Made by a program: the position numbers and the translations under genes. A stretch of DNA of 5,970 bases from an uncultured Clostridium sp. (GTDB lineage Bacteria; Bacillota; Clostridia; TANB77; CAG-508): contig CANEMG010000066.1 in assembly GCA_947428535.1 (NCBI GenBank), positions 1 through 5,970 of the forward strand. The letters are read 5' to 3'. The notes below the pieces were generated by a model. That model was not told the DNA's origin. It saw only the letters and a list, made by a program, of their open reading frames with translations, and made no database searches. Position 1 is the stretch's first letter. Each line of letters starts with the position of its first letter. This document shows, piece after piece, positions 4,725 to 5,970 of this stretch.

Positions 4725-5970
4725 TTATTTTTTTGTCCTTTTATTTTGTTCTAAATATATTAAAAGTACAGAAATATCTGCTGGAGATACTCCAGAAATT
4801 CTTGATGCTTGTCCAATTGAATAAGGTTTGTATTTATTTAACTTCTGTCTTGCTTCTAATCTGATTCCTTTTATTGTATTATAATCTATATCTTCTGGTA
4901 AATACTTTTTCTCCAATTTTTTGAAACCTTCAACTTGTTTCTTTTGCATTTCTATATATCCTTCATATTTTACCATAATCTCTACTTCTTCTGTTACTTG
5001 TCTATCTAAATCTGGTCTATCTTTATCTAATTCTTTTAATGCACTATATGTTATTTCTGTTCTTTTTAACAATTCAGCTAATTTCATTCCAACTGATATT
5101 TCAGTTGTTCCTTGCTCTTTTAAAAATTTATTTGTTTCTTCATTTGGTTTTACATTTGTTGTTTTTAATCTTTCAACTTCTTTTTCTATTAAAGCTTTTT
5201 TTTCTAAAAACTTTTCATATCTCTCATCAGAAATCAAACCAATTTCATGCCCAATTTCTGTAAGTCTTAAATCAGCATTATCTTGTCTTAATAATAATCT
5301 ATATTCTGCTCTAGAAGTCATCATTCTATATGGTTCCATTGTGCTTTTAGTAACTATGTCATCTATTAAAACACCTATATAGGCATCAGACCTATCTAAA
5401 ATTAAAGGCTTCTTTCCTTTAATTTTTTGTGTTGCATTTATACCTGCAATCAATCCTTGTGATGCAGCTTCTTCATACCCAGAAGTACCATTTATTTGTC
5501 CTGCAAAAAACATTCCACTAATTGTTTTGCATTCTAAAGAACTTTTTAATTGAGATGGTTCTATACAATCATACTCTATTGCATATGCCGGCCTTGTAAA
5601 TTCTGCATTTTCTAATCCTGGTAATGTTCTATACATTGCAATTTGAACATCCTCTGGTAATGAAGAACTCATTCCTTGTATATACATTTCATTTGTATCT
5701 AAACCGATTGGTTCTACAAATATCTGGTGTCTTTCTTTATCTGCAAATCTAACCACTTTATCTTCTATTGAAGGACAATATCTTGGTCCTGTTCCTTCTA
5801 TAACCCCTGCATACATTGGTGACCTATGTAAATTTTTTCTTATAATTTCATGTGTACGTTCATTTGTATAAGTAAGCCAGCATGACTGCTGTTCAATCTG
5901 TACATCCTTTGAATTTGTCGTATAAGAAATAGGAGTTATATGTTTATCACCAAATTGTTCTTCCATTTTA
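4725..5970 (-). CDS. mnmG: MnmG (GidA), tRNA uridine-34 5-carboxymethylaminomethyl modification enzyme, 5' end outside window
   Basis: FAD-dependent partner of the GTPase MnmE. The cytosolic MnmE-MnmG complex builds the (carboxymethyl)aminomethyl group on wobble U34 of certain tRNAs. About 414 residues are visible; family members run to roughly 620-630, so the N-terminal FAD-binding Rossmann segment (about 210 residues) lies past the right edge. The Met codon at 5966 is internal: the frame stays open through a Lys codon to the edge, and MEEQFGDK is mid-protein family sequence. Numbering from that Met, [15 protein letters not shown] (60-74) is family signature 1 and includes the conserved Cys64. 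Signature 2, [19 protein letters not shown], is at 155-178. The conserved [10 protein letters not shown] and [20 protein letters not shown] blocks are near 194-236, and the C-terminal helical domain that contacts MnmE, with [18 protein letters not shown], is at 381-398. The stop is TAA; rsmG starts 17 nt downstream, suggesting cotranscription. Identification is very secure. Confidence 0.98.
   Translation of the reverse strand, partial: KMEEQFGDKHITPISYTTNSKDVQIEQQSCWLTYTNERTHEIIRKNLHRSPMYAGVIEGTGPRYCPSIEDKVVRFADKERHQIFVEPIGLDTNEMYIQGMSSSLPEDVQIAMYRTLPGLENAEFTRPAYAIEYDCIEPSQLKSSLECKTISGMFFAGQINGTSGYEEAASQGLIAGINATQKIKGKKPLILDRSDAYIGVLIDDIVTKSTMEPYRMMTSRAEYRLLLRQDNADLRLTEIGHEIGLISDERYEKFLEKKALIEKEVERLKTTNVKPNEETNKFLKEQGTTEISVGMKLAELLKRTEITYSALKELDKDRPDLDRQVTEEVEIMVKYEGYIEMQKKQVEGFKKLEKKYLPEDIDYNTIKGIRLEARQKLNKYKPYSIGQASRISGVSPADISVLLIYLEQNKRTKK

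Noticed and set aside
4921..5382. 153-codon open frame on the + strand, plus shorter + strand frames opposite mnmG, rsmG, parA and parB
   Set aside because: They are antisense shadows of confidently identified genes, with no ribosome sites and with Ser/Phe/Leu-rich composition.
5964..5966. Met codon as a true start of a short MnmG
   Set aside because: The frame is open to the window edge and the residues match the middle of MnmG; the fragment would lack the FAD-binding half.

Overview
The window comes from a very AT-rich, low-GC Gram-positive bacterium, most likely a member of the Clostridia. The evidence is the gene order mnmG-rsmG-parA-parB plus a DUF4446 gene (a Firmicutes chromosome-origin neighbourhood), strong purine-rich Shine-Dalgarno sites, a canonical TTGACA/TATTAT promoter, a TTG start, and a parS site matching the Bacillus/Clostridium consensus. 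Species cannot be told from the sequence.

Layout. All five supported genes lie on the minus strand and read right to left. Positions 5970 to 3988 hold the 3' two-thirds of mnmG (its 5' end is outside the window) and rsmG, a tRNA- and rRNA-modification pair. A short intergenic stretch (3809-3987) follows. It holds a near-perfect parS palindrome that overlaps the rsmG stop codon and can also fold as a terminator-like hairpin, and then a strong promoter. That promoter drives parA, parB and a small membrane-anchored DUF4446 gene (3808 to 1635), packed with gaps of 2 and 12 nt. A strong intrinsic terminator sits 1 nt past the last stop codon. No noc paralogue lies between rsmG and parA.

Positions 1-1600 contain no convincing gene. 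This is an extremely T-rich (on the + strand) non-coding region of about 1.6 kb. It holds one perfect DnaA box (340-348), three one-mismatch boxes in the same orientation (564-572, 576-584, 769-777), a small GC-rich island just after the perfect box, AT-rich inverted and tandem repeats, and a second minus-strand terminator-like hairpin (1336-1360). It may be a replication-origin or DnaA-binding region. However, the strand composition does not visibly flip, and the genes would be transcribed toward it, so a secondary DnaA-binding cluster is just as possible.

How the parts work together. ParB loads at parS, clamps onto DNA with CTP and works with the ParA ATPase to segregate the newly copied origin. 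In Firmicutes ParA (Soj) also controls DnaA. A DnaA-box cluster a few kb from parS and parAB therefore fits a replication-segregation hub. MnmG (with MnmE, expected just off the right edge) and RsmG are conserved passengers of this neighbourhood.
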